64,000 bases of DNA from Centrapalus pauciflorus (lineage: Eukaryota; Streptophyta; Magnoliopsida; Asterales; Asteraceae). The DNA lies in the NCBI GenBank assembly GCA_020465985.1, contig JAANYP010007201.1, forward strand, positions 558,001 to 622,000. The letters run 5' to 3'. Under the pieces are notes generated by a model that searched no databases, was not told the origin of the DNA, and saw nothing but the letters and a program-made list of their open reading frames with translations. How positions within the stretch are numbered: position 1 is the first letter of the stretch; every line of letters starts with the position of its first letter. Shown one piece after another: positions 22,541-34,429 of this stretch. The translations under genes were made by a program, and so were the position numbers.

Positions 22541-23094
22541 GGGCTAAAGCCGTACAATAGCAGTGTACTTTTTAAGATGTATCGATATAGTACGTGTACT
22601 TTTTATATTGTTAATATGATACCTTTACTTTTTATGACTGGTTATTTCGTCTAGCTTTGCGCAGTTGTGGGAGAATCGTCGGTACGAACTTGTTCACCGT
22701 TGGATCTATGTAAAATTTGAGGAGAAGCTTTGCAACATATAGTTCTTCGATCTGGACGGTGGAGATCGTCATTGGAGATTTCTATAGAGGTCTGTTGGTG
22801 TTTGAAGTTGGCTGTGCAGTGTGATTTCTCCTACCAGGTTATCACAAGGACGAGAGAGTGTATTTGATGCTTGAATTATGGAAATTTAAACATTAATAAA
22901 AAGAGAAAATTCACTCTTAACAGGTATAGCCAGTAACCGGTTACCAAAGGTATCATATTGGTATGAAAAAATATAGTACACGTATCAAATTTGAACGATT
23001 CAGAAAGTACACGTGTAATATGAATAATTAAAATAGTACACGTACCATATCGATACATTTTAAAAAGTACACAACTATTCTATGACTTTAACCC
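22541..23094. mobile_element. Mutator-like MITE with 9-bp target duplication
   Basis: The left end (GGGCTAAAGCCGTACAATAG, then GTGTACTTTTTAAGATGTAT) is mirrored at the right end (read inward GGGTTAAAGTCATAGAATAG, then the same GTGTACTTTTTAA). Perfect 9-bp duplication AAAATAAAT at 22532-22540 and 23095-23103, as expected of Mutator-like elements. 554 bp, no ORF. The centre (22640-22860) is less AT-rich and unlike the arms, possibly captured DNA of unknown origin. Confidence 0.75.
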
Positions 23095-23103
23095 AAAATA
23101 AAT

Positions 23104-23898
23104 ATAAGCTTAAATAAGACAAAAAGATCATGAATTTTTAACAGAATAAAATACTGAGAGCTAGCTGATAAACATGTAAAGTTAGTTAGTTTTGTTAATA
23201 TTAACCTCATAAAACTATAAAAATATCTCAACCTAAAAAACATAGGAATCTTAAAGTTGTAAAAAGAACAAGAACCAAAATAAGAAATGAAATACAAAAT
23301 CAATTATGAATATGATATATGACCATATTATTATGGTAGAGGATATTAGCTCTTTTATTTATACCTAACGATGGACCTATTAGGAATAAAATTAATGATT
23401 TTTTAGTAGGCTCTTAGAATCTGATTTTTTTTAGTACGATTTTAGGTAATATCCCGATTTTATTAATTTTGATATATATAAAACATTTGGGTTCAAATGG
23501 GTACTAGATTTTCACTGGATACCAAAGTTACCATTTAAAAAATATTCTTTTGAAAATTTTTGGCATAAAAATATATAAAATAACAACATTAAAAGTTAAT
23601 ATAAATTGATATAATGTTTTATGCAATAAATTACAAAAAAAAAAAAAAAAAATCATGTTTAAATAAGACGTCCTATGAATGAATGAGTTTTTATCTTTTA
23701 TTCACATACCCTTTCATTTATTCACTTGTGTTTTTGTATTTTTACTTGATAAAAACTCATGATGCCAATTTATATTAACTTATAATGTTATTTTACACAT
23801 TTCTGTGTAAATTCTTTTTAAAAAAATCATCTTAAATAATACATTCGGTACTCTGCGAAAAAAATAATACTTCTATAAACATGTATGTATATATATAA
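23104..23898. other. AT-rich intergenic DNA
   Basis: No gene or defined element seen. Includes a poly-A run near 23633-23651. Confidence 0.45.
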
Positions 23899-25042
23899 TC
23901 TATACTATATATAATAAGAAAACCACTTGAAGTTTCTGGACCATTGGATGAGAAAAAATCAATGGTCCTGATTAATGACAACTCATAATTATTTATGAAA
24001 TGTCTCTTATACCCTTATTTAAATTAAATAATTATACTTATGCCATATTTTTAAATTCACTTTCCAAATTTACTACCTTAACTTAATTACATTAAATTTT
24101 CATTTTAATTATTTCATCAATGAATTAATATTAAATTAATATTTACTTAAAATAAATATGTGTCATTATTATCCTTAATAATCATAGTTAAATTCAAATG
24201 TGAAAATTTGGATTTAAATGTAGAAGTGTAGTAAATAAAGTTAAAAATTTTTGTTAATTATTTTGCTATCAAGATTTAAAATTTAATTGATAAAACTTCA
24301 ATTGTGAATATGATAATTTTTGATTATTGATTTTCAGATATTCCATTTTTATATTTTATCATTTTCAAAATATATACACATTCACATAATTGAAAATTTA
24401 TGTTTCTTACATTGATATTTCATATTTGAAGTTAATAAAAATTAAAAAAAACATTTTGCAAACACATATCATCTGTTTTTAATAATACAATATAATAGTA
24501 TTTTTTTTATTTAATATCAAACAACTAAGTATTTTTTTTATCTTTACTTTAACTAGCTTTCAATTTTTATTTATTTTAATTATATATAAATTTTATAATA
24601 ATTTATTAAAATATAAAAAATATGTATTTTCTAAATCAACCGATGTAATACATCGGTTGATTAACCTATGTATTATAATAAAACAAAACAATTTATGTCA
24701 TATGTCACTTCTACAATACAAAAATTTTTTATTTTTTCACCAAGTATTTTTTAATCTTTAATTTAACTAGCTTTCAATTTTTTTATTTTAATTATATATA
24801 AATTTTACAATAATTTATTGAAATATAAAAAATATGTTTTTTTCTAAATCAACCCATGTAATACATGAGTCGATTAACCAATGTATTATAATAAAACAAA
24901 ACAATTTATGTCATATGTCACTTCTACAATACAATAAAATTTTATTTTTTCACCTCTTTTTTTAAATTTAACAACTCATATACATTTTATATAAATAAAT
25001 TTAATTAAAAATACCCACGTAATAAATTTTGTTATAAACTAG
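23899..25042 (+). mobile_element. Non-autonomous Helitron
   Basis: Starts TCTATACTATATATAATAAG after an A and ends TTATAAACTAG before a T, the A/T insertion rule with TC and CTAG ends. 1144 bp, no Rep/helicase. Two tandem copies of about 216 bp (from about 24527 and 24742) each contain a hairpin of the Helitron 3'-end type: TCAACCGATGT-AAT-ACATCGGTTGA at 24636-24660 and a worn version at 24849-24873. Confidence 0.65.
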
Positions 25043-26300
25043 TTAATTATATTTTAATCTTTAGTAGTTTAAAAAATCATTCATTTAATTTTGTTTTATT
25101 TCCGTTGTTCATATCTCTCTTTTGCACCAAACGCTTTCAAAAGTATAATCATATTATCATTAACATCACAGTTGTTCAATGCACATGCATGTATAGCTTT
25201 TAAAATTATACATGTATGTATATAGAATATAAATTTCATTTTTATTGAAAAAATCGAAAACATAAAAATTGAAAGTAGTATTAATAATATGTCCTTCAAT
25301 TTCTATTTCAACATTTATTTATAAGTAACAATAAATAATAATAATATTATTATTAAAGCTTATAAAATCAAATGATTTCATTTTATTTTAATCCATCATA
25401 AAAATTCATTACTAGATATGTATATGGTGGAGGTGATTGGGTTGGCGATGATTATGATGGTGATGGAGGGTTGTAACGTTGTAGGGACAAACATGATACA
25501 AGGATTTGCATATTGCTTTAAAATCCAATTATGTTTTTTCTAGTCTAATTTTATTAAAGATAATTAATTTAAATATTTTGAAATTAATTATAAAATGACA
25601 TATATCATCGGGGAACCATGGAACCATCTTATAGTTTTATTAGATTAACTCTATTTCAATATGCATCTCGTGATGCAATAAATCCCATGCATTTCGTGAT
25701 ACAACATATCAGAGAAATCTTACAAAAAGATAGTTTGAGAAAATAATATATATAGTCAAATGAATTTCAAATTATATATTAATGGATTTTTTCATACAAT
25801 AAATCATACATTATACATACGTACATTATTCACTAATAAAATTAATATTCATAAGTGAGTTTTTCTAAATGCATCGTTTTACTGTAATTTAATTATAGTT
25901 TTCTAACATGCATCAATAACTACTTTCTATTATCATGTATAAATAGTTTGTTTTATGAGTTAAGTATTCTACCAATTAAACAATTAATTTTATCATTAAT
26001 ATTTTATTAATATAATATAATATAACAAGTGATCCATATATATCATCAATAATATTTTTTTTACATATGAGAATATACATGTATTAAATTGTTATAACAT
26101 TAAATATATTTCGTAGTAATTAATATTTATGTATATGGTATTTATTCAAAATTATCTTCCTATTTGGTGTATGTAACAAAAGAAAATTAATATTGAATAC
26201 ATTATAATTTAACACTACAAATTCACAAAATAAAGGTCCTCATGGTTTAAGAATATTTATGGTTTTTGTTTCTCCAAGTTTTTTTTTTAATATTATAGGT
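25043..26300. other. AT-rich intergenic DNA
   Basis: No gene recognised. Near 25600-25720 there is GGGGAACCATGGAACC and CTCGTGATGCA-like text faintly like the elements at 6983 and 18872, too weak to call. Confidence 0.4.
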
Positions 26301-26304
26301 ATCA

Positions 26305-26590
26305 TAAATGCAAACCTTTGTAAAAATGGTCACTATCGTTATTTTGACTCATTAGACCAGTTAACTCACATGAGTATTTTTGTCATTCACAAACTCAAGG
26401 ACCATTTGAGTAATTTCTAATAAATTTGATAAGAGAAAAAATGATTAAATGATAAATTATTAAAAAGAATTACTCAAATAGTCTCTGAGATTGCAAATGA
26501 CAAAAGTTAACTGGTATAACGATTTAAATTAAGAGCAAAAATCATTTATGTTAAAAGTTTGCATTTGTTGCACTGCTGTATTAAAAAAAA
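26305..26590. mobile_element. Diverged inverted-repeat (MITE-like) element
   Basis: ATGCAAACCTTTGTAAAAATGG, CCAGTTAACT and CATTTGAGTAATT at the left reappear in reverse complement at the right (ATTACTCAAATAG, AGTTAACTGG, AAGTTTGCAT). No secure target duplication. It lies about 300 bp upstream of the GATA leader. Confidence 0.45.
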
Positions 26591-26861
26591 TAAAAGTTCT
26601 GGGATAAAACCGCGTACCCTCAAATCACAGGGATCATTTGTGTGTTTTTTTTATACTCTATATAGGTTAATTTCAAAACAAGGATCCAAACAGCCACCAG
26701 TTAATTATTTTGGGAGAGTACATAGAATTTAATCAGCTACAGTGTGGACCACCATGTGATACCATGCACCATCACCCTTATTAGTTTCACCAGTCACCAC
26801 CACCTCCATTTTCCCCCTTTTTTCTAAACCTAAAAATTTACTTCCCCCATCCATCATATTC

Positions 26862-26881
26862 ACACACACACACACACAGAG

Positions 26882-26945
<64 letters not shown>

Positions 26946-26957
26946 CTCTCTCTCTCC
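26862..26957. repeat. (CA)n and long (CT)n tract in the GATA leader/promoter
   Basis: A short CA run is followed from 26886 by about 35 CT dinucleotides, ending some 80 bp before the GATA start codon. Read from the other strand it is (GA)n, the target of plant BASIC PENTACYSTEINE proteins. The arginine/glutamate-rich frame on the minus strand is only a translation of the repeat. A regulatory effect is inferred. Confidence 0.8.
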
Positions 26958-27038
26958 TTATCCATTTTTGTGTCTCTTTCTCGTTTCTGTCACTGTAAAT
27001 TTTCGAAAACTGCAATGGTGTGAAAACGGGGTTGCGCC

Positions 27039-29985
27039 ATGGACTCGAAGGTCAGTTTCTTCTATCCATCTCATCATTCTCCCTACATTTCTCTCGAGTT
27101 TCTTAGCGAAGTTTAGGGTCACTTTTAATCGATTTCCCAACTGTGTTTATGTTAATCGAAATGGCTGAAGAAAGTTGAGGTTTTACGCGTTTTTGGTTCT
27201 TCAACATTCATTTTACACTTTCTTCCGTCGGAAAAATGGAGCCCAAAAGCTATCGTGTTGCTCTAGGGCAAAATGTTTTTTTTTCCCAACTCTAAGCCCT
27301 CGTTACGACGTCGTTTTGTCTTGAAGAGGAAAGTTGCTTTTAATAAACATTTTTTGGGGGTTTTATTTGAATCAAAATTTCCATGAATACAATAGAAAAA
27401 GAAGTGGAATGTTTGTTACAAAGGATATATGTATATATAGATGAATAACACACACATATACGTACACATACATTATCTAAATATAATAGTCTGTTTGGAC
27501 AAAAATATTCCTTGAGATTTTGACGGGTATGATAAATTTGGAATTAAGAATCTTAAGTTGGTTTTAAATCTTTTATGATTTCATGTTTATTTATTTGCCT
27601 TCATATTTGGAGCGATTTTTTTATTATTATTATTTCAAATTTATTTTGCCTTTGAAAAAAGCGATAATACTATATTGTGTTGATGATAATACCTCCGTAT
27701 GAGAAAAAGTCTTGGATTTTAATCCAAACCCTGATCGAAGATTTACCATTATTTTTGAAAAGATGTATTTGACTTATCAACAAAAGTCAACTTTACTTCT
27801 CTGTTTAACCGTGTGGGTCTGTGTGTGTGTATATATATAGATATGTATGTATGTACGTATGTATGTATATAGAAAAACAAGGTTTTTTATTCTTTTTCGT
27901 TTCTTGATATTAATTTGTATCAGTTGTAATTGGTTTGTGTGGCCGACCATCAACAAAGCATTAAAATATGCATAAACTTTTGAACTTTTATATGGTATCT
28001 CTTATTATTTTTAATTCGTTTAATACCCAGGATAAGAGAATGTGTGGGGCTTTTGATCATGTGAATGAGGTGTTTGATGAGGATTGTTTTGGTGACATAC
28101 TTAATATGTTGGATTTACCTGTGGAGAACTTGGAAGGAGATGGTCTTGCCGAAGATTGGGCTTCGAAACTTGGTCCTATCCCATCAGAGGTCTTCAGGGA
28201 GATGTTGCCGCCCGTCGCTCACATTGGTGTTGGCAATGGTGGCAGCGGTGGCGGCTCTACAGATTTGCTCATGGAATGTGGTTACGTAAGTAGTTTCTAT
28301 GGCGATTTAATAAAACAAAACATAATAGTGTGTATTCTTTTGAATTATAACTTGTTTGCTTCGTCATATGGCTCGGGCGGATGCCAAAAACCTTAATGAT
28401 GTGCGTACATTGTTTTACCGAGTCCTGCTTGGTCCCTTAATCGGGCACCTAGGGTTAAGTGCCCTGCCACTTGGCCACTTGGGTCAGTCAGGCAGGGACA
28501 AAGTCGGGTTTGACGGGCTAGCTGGGGGGACTAACCGAGTTTACCAAATTAATTAGATTAATGAAGTAAACAACATCCACTTTAAGATTTTAATTTTCAA
28601 TCCAGAGTAATGTGTTTGTCTTTTGTAACTAAGCAAGTACTAAGTAGAGCCTGTTTAAAAACATTCTGGTATAGTTATAGGTCTTTAGTGTGACTCCTGT
28701 GACTTTTGTCATTTGCACTTTTCAGATGACAATTATATAGGGCTTGAAATCAACATTTGTAATCTTCCGAATTTTTTCACATGATCTATAAATAATAGAA
28801 GCAATGTCAATGTAGGCTATTAAGTGCTAGACCCCTTTCTAGAACAATTGTGAGTAAGAAGCTTTCTCGAGGATATGGCTAATCGTGTAGAAGATAACTA
28901 ACTTATGATTGTATGGTGTAGTCTATTAGTGCACATTTTAGCAAGCAAAAATGGATCAACACTATAAACAAACAGATAATCAGCTGCTTCTACTCTTTGT
29001 TGTCAATAGGTGATCACAAATAGAGGGAAGACCAGAGTGCGAACTATAAGTTACAAATAAAAAAACTAGAACTTAGGTTTTGTTCCAGAGAGAGCACTGA
29101 AACACCATAAACTATTTTTCCTATAAAATTGTGTATTTTAGATATATAATACAAAAGGTTACTGGATTGCAAGACAAAATTAAACAAAATGAAGATGTGA
29201 GCCTTCACGAATTAGAAATCGAGGATTAAGGTAAAGTAAAATTTGCGATGAGTTAGTTTAACCTGATACTTAAGATGCATAGATAAGTGCCATTTAGTTT
29301 TGCTTTTACTATTCGTATTATTTATGTTTCTTGGGTGTTTTCTCTCCAGAATGTTGAAAATCGTCAACCAAAATTTCAGCCGATTCATATCGAAGAAGCC
29401 TTCAAATCTCAACTAAAACCACAACATCCAAAGTTTCCCAAAGAAAAAAATGTGTACCCAATGCCAAGAACCTTCGAAGCACCAAGCCCCGATTCAGTCC
29501 TTGAACGTCGCAGTTCCAGCTCAACCGATAAGGCTGTCACCTTTGGTACCAAAGCACCCATTCCAGTAAGACTTCGAACCAAGCGTACACGATCAGGGTC
29601 TGCCAACAATCCATGGTCAAGATCACAGTTGCTAATTCCCTATCAAAAGGCAAAGAAAAAGAGACAAAACCTTTCTCAACAACCTGTGAACGAAACCAAG
29701 AAATGCAGCCATTGCGAGATAACTAAAACCCCACAATGGAGAGAAGGCCCAATGGGGCCAAAAACACTCTGTAACGCTTGTGGAGTTCGGTACAGATCCG
29801 GGCGGCTCTTCCCAGAGTATCGGCCGGCAGCAAGTCCGACATTCATACCGTCTGTGCACTCAAATTCTCACAGGAAGGTGATAGAGATGAGACAGAAGGG
29901 AGCAGGCATGGATGATAATTATGTTATGAAGAAGAAACATTCAAGTTCAGATTCAACAGACACCAGACCTTGTTTACCAGAGTAG
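27039..29985 (+). CDS. GATA-type zinc finger transcription factor
   Basis: Nuclear DNA-binding protein of the plant GATA family, subfamily A (Arabidopsis GATA1-14 type), 300 aa. Exons 27039-27050 (only MDSK), 28031-28285 and 29350-29985, all junctions in frame. The acidic N-terminal half has DEDCFGDILNMLDLPVE; the middle holds the YPMP...PSPDSVLERR segment and basic runs RTKRTRS and KAKKKR, likely nuclear signals. The single finger at about residues 208-233 is CSHC-18 residues-CNAC, the 18-residue loop typical of plants, followed by the conserved basic tail GVRYRSGRLFPEYRPAASPTF. The start sits in context GCGCCATGG; a minimal uORF (ATG GTG TGA) precedes it at 27015. Exon 1 is tiny, so introns of 980 and 1064 bp lie early. 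It is in the same block as TPST, as GATA10/11 are in Arabidopsis. Confidence 0.93.
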
Positions 29986-30189
29986 TAATCAATTTCATGA
30001 TATGTGTAAGACTTAGAAACTTAGAGGATTGATTGTTAATGATTTTATCAAAGCAGATCCTTTGTTTTGAATTTTTGGTTCAAAATTTTGACAGTGCGAT
30101 CAGTTATTCATTCAAGTGATGTTGGATGGAATTGAGTTAGAGGAAGTATACTTTCTGTCTTTAATAATATTTCACAGGCTCTTATCTTA
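29986..30189. other. GATA 3' UTR and flank
   Basis: Likely 3' UTR; no further gene seen. Ends at the target site of the MITE at 30190. Confidence 0.5.
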
Positions 30190-30504
30190 ATGGGCGTTTG
30201 GTTCGTGGATTTTTTTATCTGGGATTTGCATTTTGTCAAAGGATTTGCATTATGCAACATTTGCATTTGTCAGGATTTTGTTAAAGAATTTGCATTATCT
30301 TATAGAAAAAATTTGTTAATCTGAAAAATGCAAGGTAACTGGGATTTAAAATCCTAGGGGGGGGCTGGGATTTTAAATAACAAATAATGGAAGGATTTAA
30401 GAAATCCTGGGATTTTAAATCCTTACTGAAATCTGCGAATCAAACACAGGATTTTAAATGCAAATCCCAGGAAATCTCAGGAAATTCACGAACCAAACGC
30501 CCCC
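30190..30504. mobile_element. Tourist-like MITE (GGGCGTTTGGTTCGTG)
   Basis: Inverted ends GGGCGTTTGGTTCGTG on the left and CACGAACCAAACGCCC on the right, flanked by TTA (30187-30189 and 30505-30507), a Harbinger-type site. The interior is made of repeated GGGATTTGCAT and AATCCTGGGATTTTAAAT phrases. Non-coding, 315 bp, just downstream of the GATA gene. Confidence 0.75.
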
Positions 30505-30507
30505 TTA

Positions 30508-30817
30508 ATCTATCCAAGACATGATGAATATTTTTTGTTCATCAACATACTATACTAACTTCATAGGATTAGGATCCCCAATGGTTGCCCCAAAAATGGT
30601 CTATCCTCTTCCTATGTCTTCCAGCAAATTTACCTAAAGATCAAGCAATAGAACCTAAAACCTGCAAATCACCTTCTTCCTCCATCAAGGGAAGCTCATG
30701 AAGCAGTCCGATCATGTCCGGTGGAGATGGATACGTTGCACGTGGAGAGCAAGAGATGTAGATGAATATGGCAAACATGGAGAGCAAGAGATGTAAATAA
30801 GAGACACGTCCAATAAA
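30508..30817. other. Intergenic DNA
   Basis: No gene recognised. A short direct repeat around GGAGAGCAAGAGATGTA occurs at about 30744 and 30778. Confidence 0.4.
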
Positions 30818-31142
30818 GATTGCGTTTAGTTGATGAAATTTTTAAAATTTCCATTTTATTTTTCGAAAGAAAATAAAACTTGTTTAGTTAACGATATTTT
30901 CTTAAAATTTCATTTTACTTTTTAAAATACAACTTTTCAAACTCATTCTTACTTTTCTATGACATTTCTCTATATTTCTTTATAATGCTCTCTTTTACTT
31001 TTCTATCACCTATCCTATTTTATAATCACTCATATTATGTTTCTAAGTTTTCATTTTTTATAGAAACCCTTGTTTTTTCTGAAAACTATAAATTGAAAGT
31101 TGAAATTGAAAAATGACTAGTTTTCTGTAACTAAATGCAACC
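30818..31142. mobile_element. Harbinger/Tourist-like MITE, third family copy
   Basis: Left end GATTGCGTTTAGTTGATGAA, right end read inward GGTTGCATTTAGTTACAGAA, with the same interior phrases as the element at 9525 (for example the AAACAAGGGTTTCTAT segment, here inverted). Target duplication not clean. 325 bp. Confidence 0.6.
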
Positions 31143-32820
31143 AATCTACTCTTTCTTGAACACTTTGTGCATCGTTGACGAGACGATGTTGTTTGGTGAC
31201 TATGGATTGGGGCATTAGGAGTGAAGCCAAGACGATATCAGCCATTGAACTTGCCCAGTTATAGAGGTCGAGGAGTTGAAATCAAGTTCAGGAGAAGGAT
31301 CTGAAAGCATAGATGTGGCAGGTGAGACCACAAACGTAATTGATCGGTAGAATAAGAGACCACATACTCAAACAAGAAGGTCACAAGGGCAAGAGACATA
31401 GGTGATCGCTCAGATTTCTTGGTGTTTTGTTAACAAATTTCAGTTTCTTAAACATGCTACTAATCCTATTGTTTATGTGCTTACTTCATAATCATCTCAA
31501 CAAAGCATTCTGATCTCTTAAGAATTAGATAATAAAATCATTCTGTTGATAACATCATCGTATTCGTATCTTTAAAGTAATACGAAATTGTTCATCACTT
31601 GTTACTTGCCGAATGATATGATGCTTTCAATTTTATTTTTTATTTTTTGAGTCTGTTTATCAATCGTCCTTAAACTCTCTTTCTACGAGCAAATAATATT
31701 TTGGTTATCAAAATTCCTAGAACCGTCTTAGAACTTCTTCAAGGAATTGATTACTTCTGTTCTTTGTTTCTTACCCATTAAAAAGTTATTTGTTTTGAAA
31801 GTTTGAAACTGTTTTACCTATTTACTGTGTTTTTAGAAAACATTAATTAATAATTTGTTTGGTAAGTATAGAAAGGAAAAAAATTCTTATTATAGAGTAA
31901 ATTAAAGTTTTCGTCTCTGTGGTTAGTTCTAATTCGTAGATTTCGTCATTTATCTTTGAAAAGTACATAAATCATCCCTATATTTGAGAGTTTTGCACAT
32001 TATTCGTCATTGGTCCGTTAAGTTTGCAAATATACGTTTTTGATCCCTAAGATTTGTAACTAGTTTCTTTGGTCCTTATAAGAAATTTAATTTTTTAATT
32101 ACTAATTAATTACTATCATCTTTATTTGATTATTTTTCTTTATATATGCTATTAGAATCTAATTACATTTATAATTATATTTATTAAAATTGCGTTATTG
32201 TAATTACATTATTATAAATAATTACATGTATTTATGATTCAAATTGTAATTTACTCAAAATACAACCATGGTCTATGATTAGCATTTAAAACAAATTAAA
32301 TATTTTTTTTAATATTATAATGTGATTGATTAGTAAACCAGTTATATGTAAAAACATAGTAGAAAATTAATGATGACACCTTTAGAATGTATAAATTAAA
32401 TCCCACAAAAATGTAAAATGTATAAATGATGATGACACATGTATGTCTATATTATTTTTTAGATAATAATGAACATTTAATTTTTTAGCATTTTTATCTA
32501 ATCGTTTTTGAGATTTTGAGTTTTTTTTTTAAATCTAGATATATAGTCATTATCTCATAGGACATAACTTATGCATTTAATGATTTCTAGATGTCTTCAT
32601 CAAATTCTAACATTATTTGACACATAATTTGATTTATTAATCAAGGTAGATTAAATATTATAAAACTTTAGTAGTTTTAGAGTGAGTTTTTTTTTTTTTT
32701 TTTTTTTAAATCTATGTTTATACATAATATAATATATATTTAATGTTTTAATGGGTATCATCAAATTTTAACATATTTTAATTACATTTATTAAAAGCAC
32801 ATTACTAATATGTTAGAACG
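31143..32820. other. Intergenic DNA with one foldback-type end
   Basis: No gene. From about 31894 a stretch (GTAAATTAAAGTTTTCGTC...TTTGATCCCTAAG) resembles one arm of the TTACAAAAATGGTC class of foldback elements, but the matching second arm is not evident. Confidence 0.4.
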
Positions 32821-32834
32821 TCAATCAAATTCAG

Positions 32835-33140
32835 GAGTGGATAAATGGAGATATTCAAGTGGAGCCTTTTCACTTTTCAGTCAGCTCTAATTGAGGATAA
32901 GTTCATTTTTTAAAAACCAATTCTGTTTGGAACAATTGGATCCTCGAAAAGTGAATGTTTTTCATGGAAGGTTTGCCTCGATAAATTGCTCCTCCTTATA
33001 AATCTTAGAAAGAAAGGAGTTGATTTGACTTCGGTGGCATGTCCTTTATGTGGTGCTGGCGACGGTGAGTAAACGGTGGAGCATATCCTTGGAAATTGTT
33101 TGAAAGTGAAAAAGCTTTGGAAAAAATGTTTTAGATTATC
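32835..33140 (+). pseudogene. LINE fragment: zinc-binding region of a reverse transcriptase (zf-RVT)
   Basis: Broken by frameshifts and stops, but successive frames read GDKWRYSSGAFSLFS, then PRKVNVFHGRFA, then LRKKGVDLTSVACPLCGAGD, then TVEHILGNCLKVKKLWKK. The CPLC...H-x4-C arrangement and the upstream K-V-N-V-F pattern are those of the zf-RVT domain at the 3' end of plant LINE polymerases. No RT core or poly-A tail attached. It cannot encode a product. Confidence 0.75.
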
Positions 33141-33149
33141 CAGATACAA

Positions 33150-33798
33150 CGTTTGAGTTCATGGTTTTCACGTTACTTTACCATTTAAAATTAAAGATAA
33201 ATAAAATATATATATATTATAATCGTACAATCTAGAGTTTTACATATATGACAAAGATTATAAATTTAAGAAATAAATGAAATTTATGACAAAACTAGTT
33301 AATTAATAACGACGTGATAATTTTTAATAATATTAGTAATATTAATAAAAGCGTATATAATATAGAGAGAATATACAGTTAATATTATGAATTAATAAAT
33401 TTTAGTTTTAATTATATATTTGATCAAATCATAGTGAATTATTTAATAATTAAAATTAAATAAAATAATAAATTTTCAAATAAAAAAAATTAAACATAAT
33501 GTACAAAAAGTTAATTGAATAACTAAAAGTGAATAACTAATACAAAAGTATCAAAATGAAAGGGTATATTAATTATTTACTCAAGAACATATTCGATAAT
33601 CGATATGCTTTCAAGCGATAATTCAACCCAACTTGAAGTAAAAATAATTAAAAGACGGTCCTAAATATTAATTACAAGTTCAAGATCAAAACACGCACAA
33701 TCACGTAACTAGACCTTATCATATCTATGGAAATTCATGTATCAATAACATAATATCGAAACAAACAGAATGAGCAGTTACTACGATACCGACAGACA
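33150..33798. other. AT-rich intergenic DNA
   Basis: No gene or defined element seen. Confidence 0.45.
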
Positions 33799-33809
33799 AC
33801 AAACATGAT

Positions 33810-34047
33810 TAACCACTTGACATAGATCAAGTGGCCACCACCAAAGGTGGGAGGGGTTCCCCTTGGTTGAGGTCTCGTTCGGACTTGGTAAAGGTTGTCG
33901 CGGCACCTGTAGTAGGACAGAGGACTTATCGCGATGCCCATTGCCAAGGGTGTTTCTTCTTAGGTGGAGGTGTGAGGTTTGGTCCTCACCCTAAGTGTCT
34001 AACTTTGGTGTTAACAACTAACCACTAACATCTGTTGTTCAAAAAAA
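33810..34047 (+). mobile_element. SINE
   Basis: 238 bp with a GC-richer body, ending in eight A, and flanked by the 11-bp duplication ACAAACATGAT (33799-33809 and 34048-34058). An A-box-like TAGATCAAGTGG lies near its 5' end and a weak B-box-like GGTTGAGGTCTCG follows, as in tRNA-derived SINEs. A frame of 65 codons through it is incidental. It lies about 150 bp from the 3' end of the UBL5 coding region. Confidence 0.65.
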
Positions 34048-34203
34048 ACAAACATGATCCATTCAAACCCTAAAATTTTAAACGAACCAAATACAACGTC
34101 GCAACGTACCGCAATCAACGTCGTCGATAAGATCAAAGTAGCTAGGTGATTACAATTTACACGATTCGATCATTTAAAAGATATATGAATATGATGATGA
34201 AAT

Positions 34204-34425
34204 TTAATTGTAGTAGAGCTCGAGGCCCATACCGTCGTGAATCTCGTAATCCTGGAGAGTAATATGATCCTTATAAATGGTGTACCACTTCTGAATCCTG
34301 ATCTTATCGGCGCGGGTACCTGTCTGAGCAGCCACAAGCTTCTTCAGATCGCCGATGGTGTCATCTTCGTTGCACTTCACTCGAACCTTCTTCCCAAGCC
34401 TGTCATTCAACACAACCTCGATCAT
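34204..34425 (-). CDS. UBL5: Ubiquitin-like protein 5 (UBL5/Hub1)
   Basis: 73-aa ubiquitin-fold modifier that is not conjugated through its C-terminus and acts in pre-mRNA splicing by binding spliceosomal proteins such as Snu66. The whole length matches the family: MIEVVLNDRLGKKVRVKCNE at the start, DDTIGDLKKL and QKWYTIYKDH in the middle, DYEIHDGMGLELYYN at the end. As in the family, the tail is YY plus one residue and not GG. One uninterrupted exon holds all the coding sequence. Upstream, a TTTAG acceptor at about 34457 suggests a 5'-UTR intron. Start chosen by family length; the stop is at 34204-34206. Confidence 0.95.
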   Translation of the reverse strand: MIEVVLNDRLGKKVRVKCNEDDTIGDLKKLVAAQTGTRADKIRIQKWYTIYKDHITLQDYEIHDGMGLELYYN

Positions 34426-34429
34426 CTTC

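Noticed and set aside
25600..25720. Possible fourth member of the GGG...AGAACC terminal family
   Set aside because: Only scattered similarity and no second end.
26729..26965. Minus-strand frame with an (RE)n run near the GATA gene
   Set aside because: Translation of the (CT)n microsatellite.
28356..28556. GC-richer block in GATA intron 2, considered as a SINE or an extra exon
   Set aside because: No A/B boxes, poly-A or target duplication, and no in-frame extension of the GATA protein.
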